A stretch of 64,000 nucleotides of DNA from Pedobacter psychroterrae (GCF_004331695.1 NZ_SJSL01000002.1:248001-312000), one strand, 5' to 3'. Counted from the stretch's first letter, positions 1-8,412 are shown. The notes: generated by a model not told the origin, from the sequence alone. Numbers and translations are program-made.

Positions 1-1
1 T

Positions 2-1702
2 GATACCTGGGTAGCTACCGATGCACTGGGCAGAAAAGTATTGCCCGAAGGAAAAGGAATTAAAAAGGATCGGTATGTAGGTATTTTTTATTTTATCTGG
101 CAGGGTGCGCATGGTTACGACCTCAACAATGGAACAAATGCTACCGGGGGAGTAAAGGACAAGACTCCTGCAGATACCATTAGTCCGTACGACATCAGCA
201 AGATGCTGGCAAAGAATCCATTGAAGCCTGAATATGGGCCTATACACGCTTTTCATCACTGGGGAGAACCCTATTTCGGTTACTACCTGTCGGACGATGA
301 ATGGGTGATCAGGAAGCATGGGCAGATGTTGGGTGATGCGGGCATTGATGTACTGATCCTTGATGTGACCAATGCTTCAATCTACCTGCCGCAGGTTACA
401 AAGATCGTAGAAACGTTCAGAAGCATGCGAAAACAGGGAATCAAAGTCCCCAATATCTCCTTTATTGTAAACAGTGCACCCGCGCAAACAGTTCAGCGCT
501 TATACGAATATATCTACCAAAAGGAATTGTTTAAAGATTTTTGGTTTTACTGGAAAGGCAAGCCATTGCTGCTTTGTCCGCCTGAAGCACTGACCCCTGA
601 AATGAAGACTTTCTTTTCTTCAAGGCAATCCTGGGCCTGGAGCAAAGACCAGAAATGGTTTGGAGACGGAAAGGATAAGTGGACCTGGCTAGACCATACC
701 CCACAGTCGTATGGCTGGCATGAGGATAAAAATAAGCCGGAGCAGATCAGTGTGGCTGTAGCAGAACACCCGATGTCGAATATAGGCAGGAGCTTTCACG
801 ATGGTAAAGAGCCGGATTTGAAGCAACCTGAGAAAGGGCTGTACTTTGCAGAGCAATGGAAGCGCGCACTGGAAGTAGATCCGGAGTTTGTGTTTATCAC
901 CGGGTGGAACGAATGGATTGCCATGCGCTTTGATGACGGGGCTTCAGCGTACTTTTTAGGAAAGAAGATACCAAAAGGGGAAACTTATTTTGTGGACCTT
1001 TACAATGACGAATATAGCCGAGACGCAGAACCGGTAATGGGTGCTTTTAACGATAATTATTACTACCAGATGGTAGCTAACATTCGTAAATTTAAAGGCA
1101 CCCTGCCGGGTACTGTCTATCATAAAACAAACAAGATCCGGATTGATGGCAACTTTGCCGACTGGGCAAATACGGAAGTGGTCTTTGCCGACGACCCCGG
1201 TGATACTTTTCACCGTAAGCACGCAGGCTGGGGCAGGATCAAAGAATACACCAACAATACCGGGAGGAATGACATCATCGAATCAAGGATTACCAGTGAT
1301 GACGCAAACGTATATTTTTATGTAAAGACTAAAGGAGAATTGACTTCCTGGACGGATAAAGACTGGATGCAGTTGTACCTCAGCATTGGGGAAAGCAATC
1401 TTCCCCGCTGGGAGGGTTTTCAGTTCCTGATAAATGGCAAACCAAAGAGCCGCATAGCGACTGATATTCAGGTATACAAAGGTGGTAAGTGGTCTGGACT
1501 GGGAACTATCGGCATGAACAGCAAAGGCAATGAACTGGAGCTGGTAGTGCCGAAAAAACTGCTTGGAATAAAAGGCAAGCAATTTACCATCGACTTTAAA
1601 TGGTCAGATAACAGTCCGGCTCTTGAAAATGTCATGAATTGGCTGGATAATGGAGATACGGCGCCAAATGCACGTTTCGCCTACAGGTATATAAAGCAAT
1701 AA
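2..1702 (+). CDS. GH71/99-like glycoside hydrolase with C-terminal carbohydrate-binding-like domain (5' truncated by window)
   Basis: The frame is open to the left edge of the window (it reads DTWVATDALGRKV before the first possible start), so the N-terminus and any signal peptide are missing. The first ~360 residues look like the (beta/alpha)8 fold of GH71/99-like proteins: an early YVGIFYF strand, a GDAGIDVLILDVTN strand and a late FITGWNEW strand with acidic residues typical of retaining hydrolases. From about residue 375 a beta-rich domain begins (IRIDGNFADWANTEVVF) resembling CBM9/DOMON-like modules. It probably acts on glycans outside the cytoplasm; the substrate cannot be read from sequence. 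The next gene is on the opposite strand, 3 nt away. Confidence 0.75.
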   Translation, partial: DTWVATDALGRKVLPEGKGIKKDRYVGIFYFIWQGAHGYDLNNGTNATGGVKDKTPADTISPYDISKMLAKNPLKPEYGPIHAFHHWGEPYFGYYLSDDEWVIRKHGQMLGDAGIDVLILDVTNASIYLPQVTKIVETFRSMRKQGIKVPNISFIVNSAPAQTVQRLYEYIYQKELFKDFWFYWKGKPLLLCPPEALTPEMKTFFSSRQSWAWSKDQKWFGDGKDKWTWLDHTPQSYGWHEDKNKPEQISVAVAEHPMSNIGRSFHDGKEPDLKQPEKGLYFAEQWKRALEVDPEFVFITGWNEWIAMRFDDGASAYFLGKKIPKGETYFVDLYNDEYSRDAEPVMGAFNDNYYYQMVANIRKFKGTLPGTVYHKTNKIRIDGNFADWANTEVVFADDPGDTFHRKHAGWGRIKEYTNNTGRNDIIESRITSDDANVYFYVKTKGELTSWTDKDWMQLYLSIGESNLPRWEGFQFLINGKPKSRIATDIQVYKGGKWSGLGTIGMNSKGNELELVVPKKLLGIKGKQFTIDFKWSDNSPALENVMNWLDNGDTAPNARFAYRYIKQ

Positions 1703-1704
1703 TT

Positions 1705-2115
1705 TTATATCGGGTTCTTTTTAAATACCCAGTAAGTCTGCAATACATAGTTAAAACCAAGAGATACGGCAATGTCTATAATAATCCGGCTGATCTTGTA
1801 GTCGATGTGGAGGTATGTTGTAAATAACCAGGTTCCTGATGACTTAAGCAGTATGCTGCCTGCTACTACCAAAACAAATCTGGCAAGCTGAGCGCCCACA
1901 GGTGAATGGCTTGCTTTGCTGCCTTCAAAAGTCCAGTATCGGTTGACCGTAAAGTTAAATACCGCCCCTATGACGCCGCCGATGGCTATAGAAACAGGAA
2001 AGAAGATACCCAATACTTCCGTACAGAAGATCATGATGAGGTAATCAATGATCCCTCCCGCAAAGGCAGAAAGCTGTGCTTTTAAGAAAACATATATCCG
2101 GTTAGTTTTTTTCAT
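1705..2115 (-). CDS. GtrA family membrane protein
   Basis: A 136-residue protein with four predicted membrane helices (about residues 12-33, 38-58, 78-98 and 105-127) and the family signature NFTVNRYWTF after helix 2. GtrA-type proteins are thought to move lipid-linked sugars across the membrane or partner with glycosyltransferases. It lies 17 nt downstream of a CDP-alcohol phosphotransferase on the same strand, so the two are probably one transcript with a role in lipid or envelope glycan synthesis (inference). A second GtrA gene lies at 39343. The precise substrate is unknown. Confidence 0.85.
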   Translation of the reverse strand: MKKTNRIYVFLKAQLSAFAGGIIDYLIMIFCTEVLGIFFPVSIAIGGVIGAVFNFTVNRYWTFEGSKASHSPVGAQLARFVLVVAGSILLKSSGTWLFTTYLHIDYKISRIIIDIAVSLGFNYVLQTYWVFKKNPI

Positions 2116-2132
2116 CCAAACGGTACCAGGTG

Positions 2133-2828
2133 TTAAACAGCTTTTTCTTTTGCCAGTTTTGCTGCTCTTTCGGCATCATCACGTGTGTCACCAAGTTTTA
2201 GCAGCTTTCTTGTATCTATAATATTGATGATGAACAGCACTAAGCACATGACCCCTGCAAAATATTCTATCAAATGCCCGAATGAGGCTTCCATAATAAA
2301 TATCAGCGACAAGATAACACGCACCTCGGTAGGGCCCACCAATCCGGAGTCAATGCTGTAAATATCGGTGATCTTGTACCTCAATTGTGAAATGATCATA
2401 GCCCAGCCATATAAGGCAACAAATACAAAAGCGATGAGTTCGTACTGGTTCCTGGCGTATACCATATAGCCCATGCCGATCAATACGGTACTCACCCAGT
2501 CCATGATGATATCCAGCGAAAAGCCAAACCACTTGCGGGGGGTGTTGCGAAAATAGGCAATACGGCCGTCCAGTGAGTCGCCAAGCCAGTTGATGGCCAA
2601 ACCTGCCACGCCAATCACCAAGTATTCTTTACTGATATATGCAGCCAGTATAAAGCTGATCAGTACGATGACGGAACCGACTGTACCTAAAAAGGTCAGC
2701 ATATTTGAAGTGATAAATGAAGGTACTTTTTTTACCAGGTAAGAAATCGTGGCCTGCTCCGCAGACTTTAAAACATTTGTTCTCTTTCTATCTTGAAATA
2801 TTCTTTTCAGTGTTTTGCTTTCTTCCAT
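2133..2828 (-). CDS. CDP-alcohol phosphatidyltransferase family protein
   Basis: A 231-residue integral membrane protein. The CDP-alcohol phosphotransferase signature is present at residues 84-110: D84, D87-G88, A91, G102, D106 and D110 are in register. The Arg usually following the conserved Ala is Tyr92 here, so it departs slightly from the consensus. All metal-binding Asp residues are kept, so activity is expected: transfer of a phosphoalcohol from a CDP-linked donor. Helices surround the motif and fill the C-terminal half. A TACTTTTG -7-like box lies upstream at 2871-2864 (minus). The donor and acceptor (phosphatidylglycerol phosphate, inositol phosphate or other) are undetermined. Confidence 0.82.
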   Translation of the reverse strand: MEESKTLKRIFQDRKRTNVLKSAEQATISYLVKKVPSFITSNMLTFLGTVGSVIVLISFILAAYISKEYLVIGVAGLAINWLGDSLDGRIAYFRNTPRKWFGFSLDIIMDWVSTVLIGMGYMVYARNQYELIAFVFVALYGWAMIISQLRYKITDIYSIDSGLVGPTEVRVILSLIFIMEASFGHLIEYFAGVMCLVLFIINIIDTRKLLKLGDTRDDAERAAKLAKEKAV

Positions 2829-2876
2829 TCGGGTTTTGCAGATGCAAGGATTTATTTGCGGTACAAAAGTAATAAT

Positions 2877-4073
2877 TTAACTTACTCTTGACGTTCTTTT
2901 CAATTCAATAACAGTTATTTCCGGCCAGATACCTATTCTTCCGGAAAATCCAAGAAAGCCAAAGCCCCGGTTGATATTCAGGAATACACCATCTTGTCCT
3001 GCTACACCTGCCCAATGTGCATAGCGGTATTTTACAGGACTCCATTTAATACCAAAAGCTTCCAGTCCAAATTGCATGCCATGCGTATGGCCGGACAGTG
3101 TCAGGTGTACTTTTGATGGAGATTTTACCACCTCAGCTTCCCAGTGGGAAGGGTCGTGAGAAAGCAATACTTTAAAATCAGCAGGATTAACCCCGTTCAG
3201 GGCCTTTTTCAGGTCACCGCGCTCTCCAAAGCCAATGCCCCAGTTTTCCACTCCTGCCAGGATGATCTTTTGTCCGTCTTTATGAAGTGCGATGTGTTCA
3301 TCCAGCAGCAGCTTAAATCCAAGTTCTTTATGATAGGTTTTTAGCAAGTCGAGGTTAGCCCTTTTAGCACTGTCGTTTGGCCACTTTACATAGTCGCCAT
3401 AATCATGGTTGCCGAGTATAGAAAACTGTCCGTATGGTGCTTTGATCTGGTTAAAATAACTGATCCAGGGTTTGATCTCTTCCGCTTTATTATTGACCAG
3501 GTCGCCGGTAAATACGAAGAGATCAGAATTTTGCTGCTTTACCATGTCAATTCCTTTCTGCACAGCCTTAGGGTTACTAAAACTACCCGAATGCACATCA
3601 GAGATCTGGGTAATGGTAAAGCCCTCAAATGCCTCGGGAAGATCATCAAAATACAAGGTATGTTTAATGACCCGGTAAGCATATTTACCGCGGATCATGC
3701 CGTACACAAATATCAGTATAGTAATGACGAAGAGTGCAGTGGCAAATTCTACCCAATAGAGGCTTCGTGGGTTACCTGTGAAGAGCCGATAGCCATCGCC
3801 TAGCGCAAGTACAATGGCAAACACCAATGAGGCAGTGAGCCAGATTAAAAAAGCGTGGGTGGCGATTTTAAAAAATGTACCCATACCCAAAGTATTAATC
3901 CTGTTGACCGCATAAATAAGCGCAAGAACGATCAATGCTACTATCAGCCAAAAGCTGAGGCTAAGAAGGGGATTGGGGGTGTAAACCTGAAGTCCGGCCA
4001 AAACATACCGGTTCAATAAGAAAAATAATATTGCCACTATGGCAATGAATAACAAGCTGATCCGTCTTTTCAT
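2877..4073 (-). CDS. Membrane-anchored metallophosphoesterase (YkuE/YaeI-like)
   Basis: A 398-residue protein. The N-terminal ~135 residues hold four hydrophobic helices; the rest is a calcineurin-like phosphoesterase domain with all metal-ligand motifs: DVH at 159-161, GDLVN at 190-194, GNHD at 221-224, SHDPSHW at 305-311 and SGHTHG at 327-332. Proteins of this layout hydrolyse phosphoesters at the membrane; YaeI and LpxH-like relatives act on lipid substrates, but the substrate here is not known. A TACTTTTG box at 4096-4089 (minus) sits just upstream of the ATG and suggests its own promoter, although no -33 element is clear. Confidence 0.88.
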   Translation of the reverse strand: MKRRISLLFIAIVAILFFLLNRYVLAGLQVYTPNPLLSLSFWLIVALIVLALIYAVNRINTLGMGTFFKIATHAFLIWLTASLVFAIVLALGDGYRLFTGNPRSLYWVEFATALFVITILIFVYGMIRGKYAYRVIKHTLYFDDLPEAFEGFTITQISDVHSGSFSNPKAVQKGIDMVKQQNSDLFVFTGDLVNNKAEEIKPWISYFNQIKAPYGQFSILGNHDYGDYVKWPNDSAKRANLDLLKTYHKELGFKLLLDEHIALHKDGQKIILAGVENWGIGFGERGDLKKALNGVNPADFKVLLSHDPSHWEAEVVKSPSKVHLTLSGHTHGMQFGLEAFGIKWSPVKYRYAHWAGVAGQDGVFLNINRGFGFLGFSGRIGIWPEITVIELKRTSRVS

Positions 4074-4160
4074 TTAATTAATTGGGCTCAAAAGTACAGC
4101 TTGGATGATTAAGAGTCCGGGATGTTACTCAATATGACATTACTAAGATAGTATAAGCTT

Positions 4161-4204
4161 AAAAACAAAAGAGCCTGTACCTAATAAAAAAAAGGCACAG
4201 GCTC
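4161..4204 (-). terminator. Rho-independent terminator after the choice-of-anchor I gene
   Basis: An 8-bp perfect stem (GAGCCTGT at 4171-4178 with ACAGGCTC at 4197-4204) plus an inner CC/GG pair. Read on the minus strand it is followed by TTTTGTTTTT (4170-4161). It starts 20 nt after the stop codon at 4224 and would end the transcript before the phosphoesterase gene. Confidence 0.8.
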
Positions 4205-4223
4205 AATCGGCTTTAAAAATAAT

Positions 4224-5771
4224 CTATATGGTATTTGGGGTATATACTTTTAATACGCCATCATTCTCGCTGCTTACTATCAGCAAGCTTTTCTTAGTCG
4301 GGCTGTTTTTGGCTGGAATAAACAACACACCCTCTGGTGCGTCACCACATTTTAAGAGTTGCAGGAAAACCGGACTTGTCGGCACAGTAACGTCATAAAC
4401 CGCTACTGCATCCGCTCTTTCCATCCCTACAAAGGCTACTTTTGTATTACCTACAATACCAAGCGCGACACCTTCAGGTTCTACACTTTTATCGTCACTG
4501 CGGAGGTAATCATATGCACCTGCGGCCACGCATTTGACGTCCAGCTCATTTTTGCTGTCATAGATCTGTGTACCGGTATTCCCGTTCCATACCGAAAATG
4601 AACGTGAGCCAATAGAATAAAGTTCATCCAGATCGCCGTCGCCATCGGTATCGCCAAGGGTAGTAGTAACGTTTAAACGACCTAATTTTTCATCTGTTTT
4701 CAAGTCGGCTGCATTTGGAAATATAGTCGGATCCAGTTTAATATCTTTATTTTTTACCCTCAGGAATTCTACAAAAAAGCCTTCGTATTCCCTTGTATCA
4801 CCTTCATTGGCTGTGAACAGGTATGGAGTGCCGTTTGATTCCAGTACTGCAATTCCATCGGGTAAATACATTCCTTTTACCGGCCATTTGGCAGGTGTAT
4901 ATTTTCCAATCTGATTAGGTACATCACTTGGATCTATTTCATTTCCAGCTATATTATAATCTTTAAAACCCAAGGGGAAGATATTGGTGATGGTTTTAGA
5001 AGCAATATCTATTTTGGCGATAGCGTTATTTTCCTGAAGGGTTACCCATGCAGTTTTTGAATCGGCTGAGATGGTGATGTATTCAGGTTCGATGTCCTTC
5101 ACAAAGTTCTTTCCAGGGCCAAAAATACGGAAACCTTTAGCTGCTAATGCAGGCAGTTGGCTCGTCATAGAAGAAAAGTTGATGGTGGTAACTGCATAGT
5201 TATTTGCTACAGAGATAATAGACACTGTACCTTCAGGATCATTTGTATAGGTTGCATTTGGCTCACCTTCATTCGCAGACATAATATATTTGCCATCCGG
5301 TGAGAAAGTGACCATATCAGGTAAGGCCCCCACGTTGATCTCAGCAATAACGCTATGGTCTGAAGTCTTGAATACTACGACTTTGCCGTTTCCCTGCTTG
5401 TCATTATTCTGGATCGCTGCGGCTAGTTTCCCTTCAGATACTGCTACACTATTTACCGCACCACCAAATGGTGTCATGCTGATAGAACCTATCACCGTCA
5501 TAGCAGCAGGATTTTTAAAGTCCACTACCGCAATCCTGTTGTCCTGTGTTGGTGTACCTTCATTTTCGTTCTTCACTACGAAAAGCTTATTGGTAAGCGG
5601 ATCAAAAGCAGATATCTCAGCTGCACCAATCTCACCAATGTCAAGCATACCTATTTCTGCAAAGGTTTTTGCATCTTCATTTACAAAAAATTCAGGCTCC
5701 TCAATGGCTTTCTCTTTCTTACAGCTATATAGCGCTGTCAGCAATAAACTAAATAGTAAAATTCTTTTCAT
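4224..5771 (-). CDS. Choice-of-anchor I family lipoprotein
   Basis: A 515-residue secreted lipoprotein: a short signal peptide ends in a lipobox-like LYSC with Cys17, followed by charged residues. The body repeats beta-propeller-like segments (INVGALPDMVTFSPDGKYIM, VAVYDVTVPTSPVFL) and contains a calcium-loop-like DTDGDGDLDEL followed by YSIGSRSFSVWN, the hallmark of the choice-of-anchor I domain. These proteins are extracellular and often annotated as phosphatase- or esterase-like, but no catalytic function is shown by sequence. It starts 60 nt after the membrane regulator gene on the same strand and may be transcribed with it. A terminator follows. Confidence 0.85.
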   Translation of the reverse strand: MKRILLFSLLLTALYSCKKEKAIEEPEFFVNEDAKTFAEIGMLDIGEIGAAEISAFDPLTNKLFVVKNENEGTPTQDNRIAVVDFKNPAAMTVIGSISMTPFGGAVNSVAVSEGKLAAAIQNNDKQGNGKVVVFKTSDHSVIAEINVGALPDMVTFSPDGKYIMSANEGEPNATYTNDPEGTVSIISVANNYAVTTINFSSMTSQLPALAAKGFRIFGPGKNFVKDIEPEYITISADSKTAWVTLQENNAIAKIDIASKTITNIFPLGFKDYNIAGNEIDPSDVPNQIGKYTPAKWPVKGMYLPDGIAVLESNGTPYLFTANEGDTREYEGFFVEFLRVKNKDIKLDPTIFPNAADLKTDEKLGRLNVTTTLGDTDGDGDLDELYSIGSRSFSVWNGNTGTQIYDSKNELDVKCVAAGAYDYLRSDDKSVEPEGVALGIVGNTKVAFVGMERADAVAVYDVTVPTSPVFLQLLKCGDAPEGVLFIPAKNSPTKKSLLIVSSENDGVLKVYTPNTI

Positions 5772-5831
5772 GTCGTATTTAAATAAGCCACGAAAGTATT
5801 ACCGTAAAGTTAGGGGTATCTGATTTTAAGA

Positions 5832-6722
5832 TTATGATATTGTTAAGTCGCGAACTTCGAGCTTATATCCCTTACCATGGATGTTTACGAGTTGGAGGGA
5901 AGGATCACTAGCCAGTTTTTTGCGCAGTTTAGAGATAAACATATCCAGGCTGCGGCCCACTATCACGCCCTCATCTTCCCAGATCTCTTTTTGGAGGCGG
6001 CTGCGGTCAATGACCTCATTCGGATTCTTTGCGAAAATAAGCAGGATACCGGTCTCTTTAGCAGTCAGTTCGGTTTTGATTTTGTCGAGAAGGAGATAAT
6101 GAGCTTCCGGATTGAAGGTGGTTTCACCTAAAATAATTTGTTTTTCCGATTTGCTCTGTTTTTTCTTACGGATGATAACAAAAGCATACACACAATAGCC
6201 AAGCGCCAGTACTATAGGCATACCCTGAAAAAGATTCTTTTGCTGGTTGTTGCTGATTAGCGCATTTTCCTGAAATTTAATATTGATCAGATAGCAATCG
6301 GCAGGTTGTACCCTTTGCCGGCAGGGCACTATGTCGTTCTTTTCGGATTTCAATATGGCGTAGCCAAATACGATCTCCATGCTTTTGCAGTTCAGTACAG
6401 AAACTATGTAATCGTTTTTCAGGCCACTCACAGAGAGCGATCTTTTTACTATGCTGACCAGGGAGTCGGGTTGGAAAGAAAGTTTCTTTTCAAACCTGAT
6501 CTGGTATTCTGTTTCATTTATTTTGCTTACGGGCAACACCCTTGACGTGCTATCACCTGACTGTAGCAATACTTCATGGCCTACCTGTCGCAGGGCGATG
6601 ATCTGTTTGGTAGCGGAAAAACTATTTTCCAGACCGACATTACCTGCCAGTACGCCACTTACTATGATCAGGCACAGTACTACAGTAAAAGGAAGTATCA
6701 CTCTGAGGACAGCTTTGTTCAT
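5832..6722 (-). CDS. Membrane-tethered winged-helix transcriptional regulator
   Basis: A 296-residue protein with one membrane helix near the N-terminus (about 8-27), a ~135-residue presumed periplasmic region with three Cys residues, a second helix (about 165-183), and a C-terminal OmpR/PhoB-type winged helix (about 195-292). The DNA-binding part shows LTAKETGILLIFAKNPNEVI, then VGRSLDMFISKLRKKL for the recognition helix and VNIHGKGYKL for the wing. There is no receiver domain, so it appears to be a one-component regulator that senses outside and binds DNA inside, like ToxR/CadC but with the DNA-binding domain at the other end. The divergent yceI-like gene and the co-directional lipoprotein are candidate targets (inference). 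Confidence 0.85.
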   Translation of the reverse strand: MNKAVLRVILPFTVVLCLIIVSGVLAGNVGLENSFSATKQIIALRQVGHEVLLQSGDSTSRVLPVSKINETEYQIRFEKKLSFQPDSLVSIVKRSLSVSGLKNDYIVSVLNCKSMEIVFGYAILKSEKNDIVPCRQRVQPADCYLINIKFQENALISNNQQKNLFQGMPIVLALGYCVYAFVIIRKKKQSKSEKQIILGETTFNPEAHYLLLDKIKTELTAKETGILLIFAKNPNEVIDRSRLQKEIWEDEGVIVGRSLDMFISKLRKKLASDPSLQLVNIHGKGYKLEVRDLTIS

Positions 6723-6867
6723 GGCATAAAATTAGCGTTTTTTTAAGGGCTTAAATTGCTTGCCATAGCCAATTTACAAAAATTTACAATTCTTTTTACA
6801 TCATTTCGTGGTAGTTGCGTATTTGCGTGCTGTAGGTTTGCGAGGTATTATTTAAACAGACAACGAT

Positions 6868-7515
6868 ATGAAAACACGGTATGTAATCTTAGTTATTTTT
6901 ATCCTGCTATCTGCGAAACAGGCGGTAGCGCAAAAAGCGACAACTGACAGTGTACGGAGTGCTGGTCCGCAGCCGTTTATATACCGGCTTGATGTTAAGA
7001 ACAGCAAGTTATTGTGGAAAGCTAAAAAGGTCAATGGCGGACACAATGGGTATGTATTGTTCCGGTCGGGGGAGATAAAAACACTGTCTCCGGGCAAATA
7101 TGACAGCGGTGATTTTAATATTCACATGAACTCAATTGTGGTAGTCGATCAATTGATGCCAAAGGACAACAGGGAAGTAGAAGGTGTGGTAAAGGCAAAT
7201 AATTTCTTTGCTGTAGCGCTCTACCCAATGGCGAGGATGCGTGTGTATACTATCGTTCCTACCGGCAAGCTGAACCATTACAAGGTAAGGGGCGACCTGA
7301 CAGTAAAAGGCGTGACTAAGCCTTTGGAGTTTCTGGCGATGTTTACCAGGTCTGGCAAAACCCTTAGTGCTGTGGCCGACTTTAAAATTGACCGGACCAA
7401 ATGGGGGATCAACTACAAGTCCGGAAGTTTCTTTACTGACCTGAAAGATGAATTGATCGAGGATGATATTGAGATTTCGCTGAAGATGTTCTTTTCTATA
7501 CCGGATGGGTGTTAG
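6868..7515 (+). CDS. YceI family periplasmic protein
   Basis: A 215-residue protein with a cleavable signal peptide (to about AVAQ, residue 22) followed by a YceI-like lipocalin barrel from about residue 40: GHNGYVLFRSGEIK, a GDLTVKGVTKPLEF strand typical of the family, and WGINYKSGSFFTDLKDELIEDDIEISL near the end. YceI proteins bind isoprenoid-type lipids such as polyprenols in the periplasm; the ligand here is unknown. The gene is divergent from the membrane-tethered regulator, sharing a 145-nt intergenic region. A TAGGTTTG box at 6833-6840 is a possible -7 element, without a clear -33 partner. Confidence 0.87.
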   Translation: MKTRYVILVIFILLSAKQAVAQKATTDSVRSAGPQPFIYRLDVKNSKLLWKAKKVNGGHNGYVLFRSGEIKTLSPGKYDSGDFNIHMNSIVVVDQLMPKDNREVEGVVKANNFFAVALYPMARMRVYTIVPTGKLNHYKVRGDLTVKGVTKPLEFLAMFTRSGKTLSAVADFKIDRTKWGINYKSGSFFTDLKDELIEDDIEISLKMFFSIPDGC

Positions 7516-8256
7516 GTTGAGGAACTAACTATGAGTCAAAAGCCTGCCGATTTCTATATGATCATAGAGAAGGGGAATACCATGATCAGCTTCGGTTATG
7601 ATTCTTTTATGCTGATGGGGTAAGACGATGTCTGAGGTGTATTTACTTGGCCAACAGGATTTTGGCTGCGGTAAAAAAAGACCAGCAGGAATAAAAGGAT
7701 ATGAGGCATGAGTGCTGAGGGGTTAAGTAGAATCAGGACTGCTGGTGGCTTTAGGGATGAGCACTTGAGGAAGTAACTCTTAAAGTTCGGTGACTTCATT
7801 AATGGAGAAGCACTACTTTTTCAGATGATCAGGAAATTTAACCTTCCTCAACATTTCTTTTGATTTTGCTGCTTTTTTTAGAACATATGGGTCATTTGCA
7901 TGACTTTTGCCAGTCTCCACAATAGTAGCCTTTGGATAACCTTGTTCTGTAACTCTTACATATTTTAATGCAGCTATAATAACTCCTTTCAATGATGTTA
8001 ATCAAATATAAAAATTTATTTCCTTCTCGAAGCAGCCACTAAAAATCTCTAATTTTTAGGTAATAAGGAATCTCTTCTGATGCCGTGACAAAGTTGGTGT
8101 CAAATTGTGTCAATACAACTCAGACAGCTCGTATTTAGGTAGTTTGAACAAATAATATGTTCAGTAGAATCATTCCATATTGCAAAATAAGCAACTGATA
8201 ACAAGATAATTGCAAATATTTTACATTTCTATACACTACCAAACCCATATACTTTA
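7516..8256. other. Gene-poor stretch between yceI-like gene and sulfate operon
   Basis: No gene of normal size fits here. On the plus strand three very short reading frames follow each other (ATGs at 7531, 7628 and 7708, of 30, 27 and 22 codons; the last two overlap as ATGA), and a 59-codon frame runs on the minus strand at 7992-7813. None is recognised. The stretch may hold decayed gene fragments, a small RNA, or just spacer. 8000-8256 is AT-rich with no clear structure and probably carries upstream elements for the sulfate operon. Confidence 0.5.
7813..7992 (-). CDS. Possible small protein or gene remnant (59 codons, TTG start)
   Basis: An open frame with a protein-like composition (IIAALKYVRVTEQGYPKA ... 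HANDPYVLKKAAKSKEML), strongly basic at the C-terminus. There is no ATG; the only usual start in frame is TTG at 7992, just after an in-frame stop at 8004-8002. This fits either a small protein with a weak start or the tail of a decayed gene. No family is recognised. Confidence 0.2.
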   Translation of the reverse strand: MKGVIIAALKYVRVTEQGYPKATIVETGKSHANDPYVLKKAAKSKEMLRKVKFPDHLKK

Positions 8257-8264
8257 TATATTTG
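8257..8264 (+). promoter_or_regulatory. Candidate -7 box (TATATTTG) of the sulfate assimilation operon
   Basis: A perfect match to the Bacteroidota TAnnTTTG -7 element, 4 nt before the ATG of the Cys leader peptide. No good TTTG is seen at the -33 spacing. If used, transcription would start at or next to the leader ATG, making the leader peptide mRNA essentially leaderless. Confidence 0.35.
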
Positions 8265-8268
8265 CTTC

Positions 8269-8325
8269 ATGAAAACAGTAAACTATAGCCCAAATTGTCT
8301 GATCCATGCTTGCATGTACAGGTAA
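8269..8325 (+). CDS. Putative cysteine leader peptide of the sulfate assimilation operon
   Basis: An 18-codon frame, MKTVNYSPNCLIHACMYR, with Cys codons at positions 10 and 15 and Met at 16. It ends 30 nt before a strong terminator hairpin (8356-8394), which lies just upstream of the sulfite reductase start. Codons for the operon's end product, followed by a terminator, are the layout of ribosome-mediated attenuation: stalling at Cys codons when Cys-tRNA is scarce would prevent termination. The first codons include AAACAGT (8273-8279), which can pair with ACTGTTT (8334-8340) downstream of the stop, so the peptide's own mRNA takes part in the folding. The function is inference. Confidence 0.55.
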   Translation: MKTVNYSPNCLIHACMYR

Positions 8326-8355
8326 GATTATAGACTGTTTAGAAACAAAACTTTT

Positions 8356-8394
8356 AAAAGCTTCTTCGGTCTCCCAGACAAAGGAGCTTTTTTT
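8356..8394 (+). terminator. Attenuator terminator before sulfite reductase
   Basis: A hairpin with left arm AAAAGCTTCTT (8356-8366) and right arm AAGGAGCTTTT (8381-8391), one G-T wobble, an upper GTCT-CCC-AGAC mini-stem, and a T-run at 8388-8394. It sits between the Cys leader peptide and the sulfite reductase ATG at 8413, where it can only act to stop the operon's own transcript. A competing 6-bp pairing of AGACTG (8332-8337) with CGGTCT (8367-8372) could serve as antiterminator; this part is tentative. Confidence 0.72.
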
Positions 8395-8412
8395 AAATTA
8401 GACCTAACACAG

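Noticed and set aside
7596..7799. 67-codon minus-strand frame
   Set aside because: Composition is hydrophobic and Pro/Ser-rich without a recognisable pattern, and a plus-strand set of short frames covers the same bases; no support for either.
8200..8412. SAM or other riboswitch before the sulfate operon
   Set aside because: No SAM riboswitch core (multi-stem junction with conserved purines) could be drawn; the leader peptide plus terminator explains the region better.
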